Shown here: in pieces, positions 33,215 through 44,987 of the stretch
How the letters are laid out: the number at the start of each line of letters is the position of its first letter
Numbering within the stretch: the first letter of the stretch is position 1
DNA from: Acorus gramineus
Lineage: Eukaryota > Streptophyta > Magnoliopsida > Acorales > Acoraceae
Direction of reading: 5' to 3'
Assembly (NCBI GenBank): GCA_030737835.1
Contig: JAUJYN010000061.1
Span: 198,831-262,830, forward strand
DNA length: 64,000 nucleotides
Position numbers and translations under genes: made by a program
Notes under the pieces: model-generated
What the model saw: the letters and a program-made list of their open reading frames with translations, nothing else
Told to the model about the DNA's origin: nothing
Database searches by the model: none

Positions 33215-35640
33215 ATGGAGGCCTACACCCATGAGAAAATAGTGGATGAAAAAGACAACCAGGGAGACCAAACCGCCCAATTCCTCAGCTACCTAGAGGA
33301 GAGGATGGCTACCCTAGGATGCCAGTCGGTCGAGGACATGTTCAATGACCTCACCGACTATCATCAGGCCAAGACCTTGAAGCAGGAAACTCCTGTTAAG
33401 ACCCCCAAGGCTTGTCCAACCCCCAATACACTAGCAACACCTGGCTTCTTGATAAATACGAGTCCAAGCCTCTTTTCCTTTGCCCCACCTTCCCTCGCGA
33501 ATCCAATATTCTCAACCGCTTCTGCCCCGGGCCCTTACCAGGCCACCTCCAACCCAGGACCACTAAACAGCCCTCCCACGGGAGAAACGTTGGATGAAAC
33601 CATCCGGAGAGTTCTCTTCGAGACTGGCCCTTCCGCCCCCAAACACATGTCTCTACACAATCTGAGACAGATCCCGTCAGTCCACCTACCAGAGGGATTT
33701 AAAATCCCAAAATTTCTTTGGTACAACAGTCGTGGAGACCCAGACGTTCATTTGACCGCCTTTTATCTAGACGCTGACCGTTTCTAGATGACCAGCCTCT
33801 GCTAGTGTTCCTCTTCCAAAAATCATTGGAAGGAGAAGCACTGCAATGGTTCTCCACCCTCCCTATAGATCATTTGTCAAACTTCTCGGATGTAAGCGAG
33901 AAGTTTCTAGGCCGCTATGGTTATCAGAGGATTAGGACCCCTTCTATTTCAGACCTAACCATAGAAAGAATGAGGCCTAGGGAGGAATTTGAGTAGTGCA
34001 TGTCTAGGTGGCGCACCCTCGTCCACCGAACTGGACTGCAATTAACAGAATGTCAAGAAATTGACATGATGTTGCAAAGCCTGAGTCCAGAGATCCGTAC
34101 GAGTCTTTTGTACGGAGACTGTACTACATACCAACTTCTCATTGACCGCCACAATAGGATTTCCCGTTGTGCAGCCCCAGCAGTCCAAACCTAGTCCCCA
34201 CCTATCACCATAGGGTTGGACAACTGCCGAGAATGGCGCAAACTCCCACGGTAGAGGGGATCACACAAGTCTCGGCACTCTACCCGAACAGAGCGCGAGT
34301 CCCTGATCAAGGACCAACTCCGAGACAGTATACACCTGATTCGTCAGATATGTGCCGCCTCGACAAGCTACTTATCCAAACACCTTTTTTCCTCGATTAG
34401 TACCTGTGTCCGTGCCATTACAACAAAGCCCGTTAACCAAGAATCCCACAGTCCAAAGCTCTGTATACCGATCCCAGTACATGTAGATCCTGTAAAGAAT
34501 ATTTAAAAAAGCTAAAACCTACTATACAAGCCCTGATAGAAGAACCAGAAGACCTGAGCTTTGAAAGCGTCTACGCAGTAGGGGCTACAAACCATGAAGA
34601 ATTACCTAGAATCATTCCAGGTGGTTTAATCCTTCTAGCACCTTCCCCAATACACCCAAACCCTATCAGCCCCCTCACCCCATACACAGGACAAGTACTC
34701 GAGCCCATCACAATTTATCCTGTAAAGGGAGGTCCCATCCGACCATTGGACCATTCCTCCCAGGCACAATCTAATCAGACCAATAACATTAAGGCCAGAA
34801 TTCTTCCTACCTATCCCTCTGCTCCACCGAGGAAGCAAGCCTTTGTTCCCCAACAAGTACCACAAAGGAAATACACCGCTATTCCGCCCCCATTGACTTA
34901 TGAGTCTCCAGCTCCTGAAATTATTGAATCTGCATAATATCCCAAGCAGGACTCTGAGGATGATGATGAGTTTTTGGATGGAGAACTATCAGAACCCTTT
35001 TACCCTACTCCAATACAACCTAAACTCATCATCCAAGCCTTACAACCAGTTGAATTTGAATACCCCTTGTCCCTACCTGCTCATGATCAAATTATATCAA
35101 TACCCGTCAAACCTACCTTGGTGGCCTCAAATGAATCAAATCTTGATTCATTAGATTCTGAGATTGATCAAGATCTGGTTCAACCAATTGTGCATATTCT
35201 CAAATCAGAACCACTTATATTTTAATTGAACAATTTGAGGGAGCAATCAAACCATCCCAATTGCCAGATTGACTCGACTTGCCATCCTATATGTTTGAGG
35301 AGCTCCCTCCGGATTCTCCCGCCATATCCAAATCAATTATTTCAGATCTGGCCCACCACCCCCTAATTGCACCAATTGATGAGTCCTTACCCCCACCATC
35401 ATTAGGGCCTCAGCATTATGTTGAACCATGCTCCCTTGCACCTGTTCAGTCAATAGTCACCCCTGCGACTTGCTTTTCCATATCCACATCTTTATTGGCT
35501 GACCGCCCTTTGAGGAAAGATTCTCTTCCTACTAAAGGTCTATGGCAGATAAAGCACCAATCGCATTTTCAACAACATTGGGACTTGGATATTCTAATAG
35601 ATGCAGTCAGAATAGATGTTGAATAGCAGTTGTTGAGAAG
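33215..35640 (+). pseudogene. Inner element B gag and following sense frames
   Basis: The start MEAYTHEKIVDEKDNQGDQT at 33215 follows the leader. The gag core spans about 33640-34190, with LQWFSTLPIDHLSNFSDVSE and RWRTLVHRTGLQL. A one-base loss before 33787 shifts the frame, and TAG at 33994 stops it at the same codon as in the outer copy. After 34190, sense frames continue in pieces to about 35640 as Pro/Ser-rich, acidic sequence without recognisable protease or reverse transcriptase motifs. Whether this is a diverged polyprotein or unique cargo is unclear. Confidence 0.75.
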
Positions 35641-35789
35641 GCATCAAACGCGCTTTAAAATAGAGGAGGATCAACACACAACCAATGATACATCAAATAA
35701 TTCAAGTATCATTCCCCTGAAGATCCTTCAATTTGAGCCTCCATAGAGGACTCATCCCGCACCATCATTTCGTGGAGGCCACTCTCCAG

Positions 35790-36560
35790 AATTATACATA
35801 TACTATCTTATACATGCTTTTCTATTTCCAAATTTACATGCTTTCCTAAACAAAAAAAAAATCCAAATATACAATGCTAAACAACTTTCATTCCTCATTC
35901 CTGTATATATTTGTTTCCATGCTTTCCTAAAAAACAAAACAAAAAAAGATTCGTTTATCAGCTTTCATCCCCTAAATCCTGTACATATTTATTTATATGC
36001 TTTCCAAAAAAAAACAAAAAAATACAAAAACATTTGTTTATCAGCTTACGCTTTCAAATCCCGTATATATTTGTTTCCGTGCTTTCCAAAAAAAAACAAA
36101 AAAATCCAAAAAAAATACAATGCTAAATAGCTTTCATTCCTCATTCCTGTACATATTTGTTTCCATGCTTTCCTAAAAAACAAAACAAAAAAGATTTGTA
36201 TATCAGCTTACATTCCTGTATATATTTGTTTCCAGCTTTCCAAAACCAAAATCCAAAAAGAAAATGCTAAACAGCTTTCATTCCTCCATCCTGTATATAT
36301 TTGTTTCTAGCTTTCCAAAAAACAAAAATTCAAAAAAAATGCTAAACAGCTTTGATTCCTCCATCCTGTATATATTTGTTTCAAGCTTTCCAAAAACAAA
36401 AATCCAAAAAAAATGCTAAACATCTTTCATTCCTCTATCCTGTATATATTTGTTTCCAGCTTTCCAAAACCAAAATCCAAAAAAAAAAAAAAATGTTAAA
36501 CAACTTTCATCCCTCATTCATGTACATACTTATTTACATGCCTTCCCAAAACAAAAAAAA
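35790..36560 (+). repeat. A-rich tandem repeat inside element B
   Basis: About nine imperfect units of 70-100 bp built on CTGTATATATTTGTTTCCA, GCTTTCC, an A-rich run and ATGCTAAACA. Units vary mainly in the A-runs. The array occupies the place where pol should be, between the sense gag-side frames and the integrase remnant. Confidence 0.85.
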
Positions 36561-36640
36561 AAAACCCCCAAAAAAAAAAAAAAAAAAAAAAAGAAACGAA
36601 AGTAAGAGGCGCAGACCATGCCCAGGCCTACTAGAGGAGG

Positions 36641-36880
36641 GTGGCAAGGGCATTTGAAAAGAAAGTAATAGAGAGAATATTTAAAATTGGGGAGCTAGTA
36701 CTCAAGCAAATCATGCCATCAAGGCAGCCCCACCCCAAAGGCAAGCTGCAACCCACATGGGAGGGACCCTATGTGATCATCCATGCCTACCGAGAATTCC
36801 TACCGCTTGGTGGATGCCGAAGGAGTCGAAGTCTCAGGTTCATGGAATGCACTCTATCTGAAGAAATTCCATGCATAGAA
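36641..36880 (+). pseudogene. Element B integrase C-terminal remnant
   Basis: GELVLKQIMPSRQPHPKGKL then QPTWEGPYVI is the usual end of a Ty3/gypsy integrase. A frameshift near 36795 is followed, in another frame, by YRLVDAEGVEV and WNALYLKKFHA before a stop at 36880. The rest of integrase and all of reverse transcriptase are absent. Confidence 0.85.
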
Positions 36881-38460
36881 TTCTCAATATTTGAGAAATA
36901 TTATTCTTCCTTCCTGCGATTTCCAGTGTTTAACACCTGATGATAGAATTATAAGACTCTCAAAGATAACTTGTGTTTTATTTGAACTCATATGTTCACC
37001 ACTCATACCACCTTCATCACACCAGTATAACTTATGAATTGGTTTATCTGACAAAAGGAAAAATTGCCTACCCTGTAGATTGGGACAATTTTTTAAACCC
37101 AAAGCATCTCTCTTATTCTCGCCCTCACTCGTATCAACCCAAGGTCAAAATGAGGAATTACCTGGACCTGGCATATGTCCCAAAACTGGCTCTGGCACTA
37201 TATAAACACTTCTAGAGGGGAAGCAGAAAAGAACATGGGTGAAAAACAGAAAAGCCCCCCCCCCCCTTCAAAACAAAACAAAACAAAAGAAAAGAAAGGC
37301 AATGGGAGGCCAAAGATCAAAACAACACCCAAACAACGGGTTAAACTCTCTATTTTGGTAGGCGCAAACGCCTTTACGCACAGTATATGCTAAACAAAAG
37401 GCTATACTAGTACACATCCAAGCAAACGGATTGTACTCTCTACCCAAAACACGGGTATACGCCCAGCGGGCTGTACTCCCCACCCAAATAAAGAAGTGGT
37501 AAAAAGAAGAAAGCCAGAGGGGGACCTAGAAAGTAAGACATATGCCAGACTGGGGCAATTCTAAAATATTACCCCAAAGGAAGATATTACTCTTACCCCA
37601 TTCACCCCCCACCCTTTTATTTCTTGCTATGGAGTTGGAATTGAACTATGTCTGCTTGGAAAGGTGAAATTTCAATCAAAGGTAGACCTTTTCCTATGTT
37701 TACAACAGCACACACTCACATGAGTTTACTTAAAACATTTGCCTATCTAAAGGAAGCTTACTTGACTTAAATTTTGGTGCATTCATGGATTTCCCAGCAT
37801 GTTTAGAATAATATGATCAAGCATTTGAGAACCATGAACTTCAGGGATTGGCACCTGAAGCCAACACCTTTCAAATACAATCCTGGTTTGGACATGGGTG
37901 ACCACAAGGACCCCTCTTCAAGGACTTGATGGCATCTTTTACTTTAGAAAATTGAAAGCATTGCCCTCCCACATAAAAAAATCCTTTGAAGAACTAAAAT
38001 GCTACCCTCTGTCTTTCACACTTATGCATAAGATTTTATTTTTCTTTTCCAAACCTTTAGGCATTCAATTTTCTCAAAATACCACAATTGACTCCCACAC
38101 CAAAAGAAAATTGCCCCTATTACTTTCATTTCATACCCTTCCACACATTTGAGAAGGAAAACTGCCCCACTCTCATACACACCTGAGACTTTTCCATTCT
38201 CACATATTCTCACACTTAGAGTAACCTAGGCTCCCTCCTTTGTATGTCAGACATGGCTTCTCGCACTCCTTTTCCCTGCTTTACTTTAAAAATTACCTTA
38301 GATGGGTTGTAGCCCTTGACAATTCAAGCAAGAGGGGCTTGAAAGTCAGTGCAGGGGCACAATCTGAACAGATTTAACACTTGGTCCATGGAAAGAATGT
38401 TTTTACAGGTTTTTGAAGGTTGAACAAACACTCACAAAGACTTTCAGCAGCAACAGACAG
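36881..38460. other. Untranslated 3' region of element B, no gene seen
   Basis: No recognisable coding sequence. Around 37325-37500 there are loose repeats of a segment with AAACGGGTTAAACTCTCTA or CGGGCTGTACTCCCCACCC. The rest is anonymous AT-rich DNA. Confidence 0.6.
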
Positions 38461-38489
38461 ATAGCAGAACTAGGAAATTGCCCCAAGCA

Positions 38490-38645
38490 AGGGGCGGCTA
38501 TTGAAAACAAGCCGTCGGATGTCAAGTGGCTACTCCCAACATGGCGGCCCAGCTCCTTTCCAGGTCAAAACCCCCAGTCAAGGGGTGGCTAAACAAACTA
38601 GCCGCCTGACCCTGGGCGGCTAGTCGAAACTAGCCGCCCCTCACC
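38490..38645 (+). repeat. Cluster of GGCGGCTA hairpins in the element B interior
   Basis: Several GGCGGCTA/TAGCCGCC pairs occur here, including a perfect 11-bp stem at 38614-38639 (GGGCGGCTAGT, loop CGAA, ACTAGCCGCCC). They match hairpins in the B LTRs. Confidence 0.7.
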
Positions 38646-38998
38646 TGCTGCCCCACCTATTCCTGTCAGTCCAAATTCAATCAACCCTTGGACCTTTGTA
38701 AGACCTGTCAAAAATATTTTTATCCAAAACCTGTACATACACATTCCATACACGTACACAATCCCAAAACCTATATAAATACGAATCAAATAGCAACAAA
38801 AACCAAAATCATATACCAAACCATGCATTCATACACCAAATTCATTCACCCACAACACCAAATCCATATGAAACCATTCACCACACATACATATACACAC
38901 ACATTGACCAAACTAAATCCAAGCAACTATTATCAAGAACTAGAAATCCATGTCCACATACATAAACCATCTACAAACTAAAGAAAGACATAGATTGT

Positions 38999-41900
38999 TC
39001 ATAAACAAAAAAAGGCACACCTAAATGAAAATAGAAAAGTATTGCTCAAACTAAAACAGGTAAAAGGAAGATAAAGTCCATCCAAGGCTTCAAATCCAGA
39101 AGTCTTGGGCTGTGCATCACCAAAATAATCACCTGAGCCAAAAGAAAAGAAGAAAGCATGAATTCTTTGCCATACATACAATTCTTCTACCAAAACCAAG
39201 ACACCAAACCTATACCTTGGAGTATCATCGTCTGCAGGAGGCTGGCTCGAGGGAGTAGCATCTTGGCCTGGCTGAGAAGGAGGCTGTGGTTGATGAGAGG
39301 ACTGGACTTCCGGAGCGTCCAGAGCAACAGGAGTCTCCCTCACTGAAGAAGCAGCCCTCGCATATATCCCACGACTCCGAGTCACTGATTGGCGAGAAGC
39401 TCGACTAAAGGTAGCTTGGGTGGCTAGGGAGGCAGAGACCGAGTGCTCTAGCTCAAGGGGAAGAAGCGCGAGGTCCGCCTCAGTCATGGAACCCTCTCCA
39501 ACTAGTTTCCCCCTCATAGTGGCCTCCCAGAGGTGGACTTGCTAAAGCTCCTTGTCCTTTCTCTCCAACCTCTGGCGGAGACGACCCACCATCCCCCTCG
39601 ATCGATCCTCGACCACCCTCAACCGCTCCTCAAGTTCACGCGCCCTCGCCTCCGCAGCCCGGAGTCTCTCCTCGTTCAATCGAAGTGCATCCCAATCCCT
39701 ATCTCCGGCTGCCTAAAGGGAACAGAGCAGATCTCCCATCAAACCGCCAGGAACACTCGTCGACACCTCCAACTCTGAAAGTCAAGCCTGGAGGGAGTCC
39801 CACTCACTGTATAGGGTCGATAGCTCCCCCTCTCTCATCACCACCTTGGACCGCAGCTGGCCCATCTCCTCCTCCCTCGAGTCTCCTTCGGACCTCAACT
39901 GGTCCACCTCTTCCTCGGCCCTCGCGGCCCTCTCCCTAGCCTGGTCTAACTCCATCCGAGTGGCCAGGAGCTCACTCCGGACCTCATCTAGCTCGTTCCT
40001 CGACTCGAGCTCTTGATCAGAAGCGGTGGTTAGAGGAGGAGCAGAGGAGGAAGAAGCACCGTCGGCCCTCGCCCTCGCCAACGCCTCCACCTGAACCTCG
40101 ATGACCCGCACCTGATCATGCAAGCGACTCCTCTGGATCCTCAAGCGTTCCACCTGATCGGTCCTCTCCTGGAGATGTTGGTTGACTATTTCTAACTTCT
40201 TTTCCAGCTCATTCATTTCAGACTGCACAAAAATATATATCAAAAACACTTAAGGAAAGGGAAAAGAAAAGAAAGACCAGGATTACACTTACATAGGAAT
40301 CAGGAATCTCCTCCTCCATGGTCCCAAGGATGTCTGCGTACTCCTGACGATACCAAGCTAGGTAGTCGTCGTCGGGGCGACGCTCAACCAAGGTCCCCCT
40401 CTCAACCTATCCCCGCAAGTACACGGCATAATTCCTCGGGAGATTGGTACCCCGAGGAATGCCAGCCATTGGAATCGGAGGACGCTTCGACAGAGCTTCG
40501 AGCACCCATTGGTGGTACCCAAGCTGACGGATGACTTGGCTGAGCGCGTGGAAAATGACCTCATTAAAATAGATCAGCCAGATATCTCTTGACAACGCCT
40601 CAAGGACCGCCTCCTCGGTATAGGGCCTCCAGGTCATCTACAAAGGATACCAAGAAATAAAGAAGAGAGCTTGGACAAAATAAAATCAAATACAAGCTAG
40701 AAGGCCAAAAAATATCTACCTCTTCTTCCTTTAAAGCATAGAATGCCTCTCGGAACTGAGCAAGACGACGCAGGCGAGAAGCCCTTGGAAGCGCTCATCT
40801 CATAGCCCAACGAAGGGCTTGATTGAAAACAAGCTGAGTCGGGCGAGCAATGGCAAAATGCTCATACCCAAAAATCTGCGGAAAAGAAATTCAAAAACAA
40901 AGTCAGGTGATGTTAATTAACTTAAATCAAATCATTTCTATCTTCACTAAACTATACTTATAGAAATGCTGCGAAGCCACCAAGGTTCTTGCCCCCGATG
41001 CTCTTCACCTTCTTTGACAGCTCCATGAAGAGATGAGCCAGCATGGCCACCCCCCAAGTGAAGCGGCCCATCGTCGCCAAGTCCCCCATCAGCAACAAGA
41101 AGTGGGAGGAGACCTTGTCAGAGGCCATCGAAAAGAGGACCCGACCGAAGAAATAGAGAAAGAACGCCCTCAGCTCCCTCCGTGCCCTCTGTGGGCATGC
41201 AGCAGCCTCTCTGGCCTTAATCATCAGCCTCCTCCTCTCAAAACTGGCCGCGGCCTCACCCTTCTGACGCCGCGTGAACAAACCAAGGCCGTACTGCCTC
41301 GACAGCTATCCGAGAGGGATCCGATTCAACGTCCTCTCCCGCTCCACGTACTCCCAGTCGCCAATCAACTCTCGGAAGAGCGCCTTGTAGTCAGGACTGG
41401 TAGCCACTATCACCGCCTCGCCCAAGGCTGGGAGGCCTGTGATCCGCTCCACATCCTCGAGTGTCGGCGTCACCGCACCCGTGGGAAGGATGAACGTGCA
41501 GATCTCCAGATCCCATCCCTCCGCCAATGCCTCAAGGTACGGACGGTGGACATGGAATGGCTCGATCAAGAAGAAGGAGCGGAAGCCTGCTCCAACTACC
41601 AAGTCCCGCTCCCCCTATCCCAAGGCGGAGTACCACCTCTTCGTCCCATGCCACAAAGCTCGAATGCGGTTTGGCTGCTGAAACAACAAAGAGAAAGAAT
41701 TAGTCAAAGACATCCAAGGGAGGGTAAGAATCCTAAACCTAAAATTCATTCTAAAAACATGCTTAATAATAATTTCTCACACAAAAGTTTAAATGAAGCG
41801 TGGAATATATTCATAATGTCGCCCCCCCCCCTTTGTCTTGCCGTGGTCCTCTTTATTACGTTCAATTACACTTACATTCTATCATGCTTACATAACCCTT

Positions 41901-42888
41901 TAAAATATAAACCACCATAATAAAAACATATGAAAGACTGTCCATCCCTTAAAAATACACACCACAATAAACCACCCATGATTACTTCTTAGATTCATGA
42001 AATACATGTAAAACGCACCATAGCCCCCATGCGAGACCAATCCTTTCCGAACCCAATATTCACATCATTTTACACTTGGAAAATATAAATCACGCTTATG
42101 AAATCCCACCGTGATCATTTCTCATATACACATCAAGCATGCCTATTCAAAAACACATATATACATTTTGTTTTTTTTACACATTTTATGCATTATTCAT
42201 ATCACAAAGACATATATGCTAGACGAAGGGAATTAGGGCATACCACGGCTCGTATGGCTCCAGGAGCCTCCGCCTCAACCTCGTCGGGATTGTCCATCCC
42301 ATCGTTGTCCTCCTCCTCAGCCATGGTCTCCTCGGCCTCAACTTCAGCATCGGTCCCCGTGGCCCCTGTGTCCACACCCACGGCCTCTCCGGCCCCAACT
42401 CCAACACCCTCGCCTTCCTCTGTGCCCACTGCACCAGAGGCCAACGCCTCAAAGGCACCCATAGCCCTTCTCTCCTCCTCCTCAGCCCTGGCCTCTGTGG
42501 CCTCCCTGTCCAACATCCCGACAATAGCATCCAGAGATGCCCTCTCACTCTCACTAAACCCCTCAACCTCTACCCCTTCACCCACACCCTCGGCCGACCC
42601 TCTGGCCTCAAAACCCACACCTTCGGTCATCGTCGATCGATCCCCGCGCCTTCTCTTGCGCGAATACCCTATGAGCCCCGCCCCTCCTCCCATAACAGCC
42701 CCCAAGGATGCACCCGCACCATCACCCGCATCGGCACCCGTCGACGGCGTCTCTGCCGTACCTACCACATCTCCCGTGACCTCCTCCTCCGCCCTATCGC
42801 TCTCCAATGACGAAGAGCTTGGACTACGCTCTCCACAAGCCGCCCGCGGTCGTTTCCCCCTCGATGCAATCGCCTTCGACCTCGTCAT
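38999..42888 (-). pseudogene. Antisense plant-mobile-domain gene in element B (six-exon model)
   Basis: Inferred exons on the minus strand: 42888-42244, 41677 to about 40965, 40875-40720, 40637-40293, 40222-39216 and 39132-38999, most with good GT/AG signals. Exon 1 encodes a basic start and a long acidic Ala/Glu/Gly-rich tract. Exons 2-4 carry a plant mobile domain: CTFILPTGAVTPTLEDVERI and TGLPALGEAV, then RAFFLYFFGRVLF, FTWGVAMLAHLFMEL, then YEHFAIARPTQL. Exon 5 is a long coiled coil. Stops in exons 2, 3, 4 and 5 make it dead; most are TAG where CAG is likely ancestral. Host relatives (MAIN/MAIL type) are nuclear silencing and genome-stability factors; the function of transposon copies is unknown. 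Confidence 0.8.
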
Positions 42889-43084
42889 CTTCCTCGGATT
42901 GGAAAGAAAAAGGAGACCCCAAACTTAGGGTTTCGAAATCAAGGAGAAGAGAAAGATTAAATCGAAATGGAGGAAAAGAAAGTAAAGAAAATTAAGGTTT
43001 TACGCTTTAAAACGAAGAAGAAGGGGAAATGGAGGGAGACGAGTCGTTTTAAAACTGTTTGGGAGAGAGAGGGACCCTTTTTTC

Positions 43085-43092
43085 GTTATAAA
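43085..43092 (-). promoter_or_regulatory. TATA-like box of the antisense gene in element B
   Basis: The minus strand reads CCTTTATAACG about 200 bp before the start codon at 42888. Confidence 0.45.
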
Positions 43093-43674
43093 GGGGCCCA
43101 ATCACAGCTACATTACAGTAGCCGCCCCATGCCCTTGCCAAAAACATTTATTTCCAAGTTTTCTAAAAACAAACAGCCATGTATTGGTTTCTTTCCAAAG
43201 CTTACTTGATCAAACACAACTTGCTTGAAAGTTTTTACCACATTTTCAATACCATTCAGTTCGAATTTCTTCAGTTCTGGTTCCTTTCCAGAATTTTTTA
43301 TCCTTTGGATGATCCAATTCACCAACACAAATTTATTTACTTGCTTTCAGTCTGTGATATCCCCTTGATTTGCTAAGCTACTCAAGAATGGGTACAGTAG
43401 GCACAAGGAAACTGATGCCAGGCTGCTCTGTGCACGATGGCTAAGAACCCCGTCCGAGGGTTGGATAACTCGCTACTTTACTTTTTCTACCTTCCATTTC
43501 GGTTGAAAATTCTAGTCAAGACCTAGCCTCTGACAATCTAAATCAACTCCATGAATAGTGATCATGTTACCTAAATTTCTTGAAGGTTGGGCCGGCCAAA
43601 ATAAGGGTCTTTTTCCTTATCATCGATCGAAGTCTTTCCGTTTCACACAAAGACTCAGTCCGATGAGGCATAAT

Positions 43675-44982
43675 TGTAGATACCCTAATTTTGACCGTCC
43701 AAAGAAAAGAAATTTACTTCAAGTAAAATTGGAAACAACCACATTTGGATATTCAATAGAAAACATCCTTAGAAAAACTAAACCGAAAACCCTAGTCCAC
43801 ACTTAGAAGATCTAAAGACCTAGACAGGGGCGGCTACTGGAGAGTAGCTGCCCCATATTGGGTGGCTAGTTTCAACAAGCCGCCCCTTAAGCCAACCCCA
43901 AACCGCCTCCCTGGACTAGACATAAAGTAGCATTTATGATTGCAGCAGTTTGTGCCTTTTAGCCCCCCCCCCCCCCCCCCATCTTGGCCGGTTCAACCTT
44001 AGTAACTGACCCAAGCCACCGCTTGTCAGAGATGGGATGTTTGGCAGGTCATGATGGGGGCGGCTACTTGAGAGTAGCCGCCCCTCACTAGGCAGCTAGT
44101 TGAGAGTAGCCGCCCCTCACCTGGACACTGTCAGGCCACAAAGATCTGATGGAAGGTCAAATCAAGCACCTTATTACCCATTCTTTTATCTAATGTCCAG
44201 TGGACACTCCCCTACACCTTTTTTTTTATACTATAAATAGGGGGTCTCCAAGCACTTCTTCCATCATCAAGAATCCAATCCATTACAACACCACCAATTC
44301 AAAACAAGGCTTACATTTCATTCCCAAACCCACACCGTACACTACCACCTCAAAACCCTTGAGAGAGAAAGTGAGAGAGAAATCCATTTTCTACATCAAA
44401 TCACTTTCCAAATCCACTCTCCAAAACCTAGGTTAAACCTAGCTTAACTTTTGCCAAACACCCAAAACCAAACCCTACCCAGGTTCTGCCCAAGTTGAAC
44501 CAGGTCCCAGGCGGCTACTTCTAACCAGCCACTCTGTATCAGGCGGCTAAACCCGACTAGCTGGCCCTTCCCCTAGCCCCCTTGAGTCCCAACTCTCCTT
44601 TAGTCAAGTTCCTGAAACAGAATAGGATTCCTGTTTTTCACCTCTGTGTGCGGCATGCCCGTATCCCAGAACAAAGACCCCCACAAACTCCCCCACGAAG
44701 GCGATCAAATCCGACCTGACTTTTTCCTATTTTTTGAGAAAAGCAGGTGGAGATCACAACCACCCCTGAATCCTCCTAAGGACCTATCGACCACCTCAGC
44801 AAGGAACGAAAACCAACCCCCCACCACCCTTCCAAGAGACGATCCGACCGAGTCTTCCAAGGCGCGCACGAGATCTGAACCCCGAAGAACCACCACACAC
44901 GCGGCGCCACTCGCCACCCCCAAACCTGGAAGGAAGAAGAGGAGGCCTTTTCTGGATCCCCTCCCCAAAATCCGATACCGAC
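43675..44982 (+). repeat. Element B 3' LTR (outer type)
   Basis: Runs from TGTAGATACCC to CCGATACCGACA, 1308 bp, followed by ACTGC, the TSD of the outer element. Both its beginning and end resemble the outer 5' LTR, not the inner one. A run of about 20 C at 43965-43981 lies inside and may vary in length or be a sequencing artefact. Confidence 0.85.
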
Positions 44983-44987
44983 AACTG

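Larger units (their letters stand above)
19836..44982 (+). mobile_element. Element B: second Ty3/gypsy Tat-type element, itself nested
   Basis: A 5' LTR begins TGTAGATACCCTAATTTT at 19836, and a 3' LTR of the same family ends CCGATACCGACA at 44982. ACTGC flanks both sides (19831-19835 and 44983-44987), proving insertion into the pol of element C. The 5' LTR is interrupted by family A copies 4-6. The gag fragment (30962-31656) is interrupted by a second B element whose 5' LTR starts at 31657. Reverse transcriptase and protease are not recognisable; only the integrase C-terminus remains (36641-36880). A minus-strand plant-mobile-domain gene lies before the 3' LTR. Confidence 0.85.

Noticed and set aside
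41033-41920. 295-codon plus-strand ORF
   Set aside because: It is antisense to exon 2 of the plant-mobile-domain gene and has low-complexity ends.
42098-42928. 276-codon plus-strand ORF rich in Ser/Pro/Ala
   Set aside because: It is the mirror of the first exon of the minus-strand plant-mobile-domain gene, which has the better start, splice site and context.
43965-43981. Long poly-C run as a functional site
   Set aside because: It is a homopolymer inside an LTR, absent from the other two copies, and could be a sequencing artefact.
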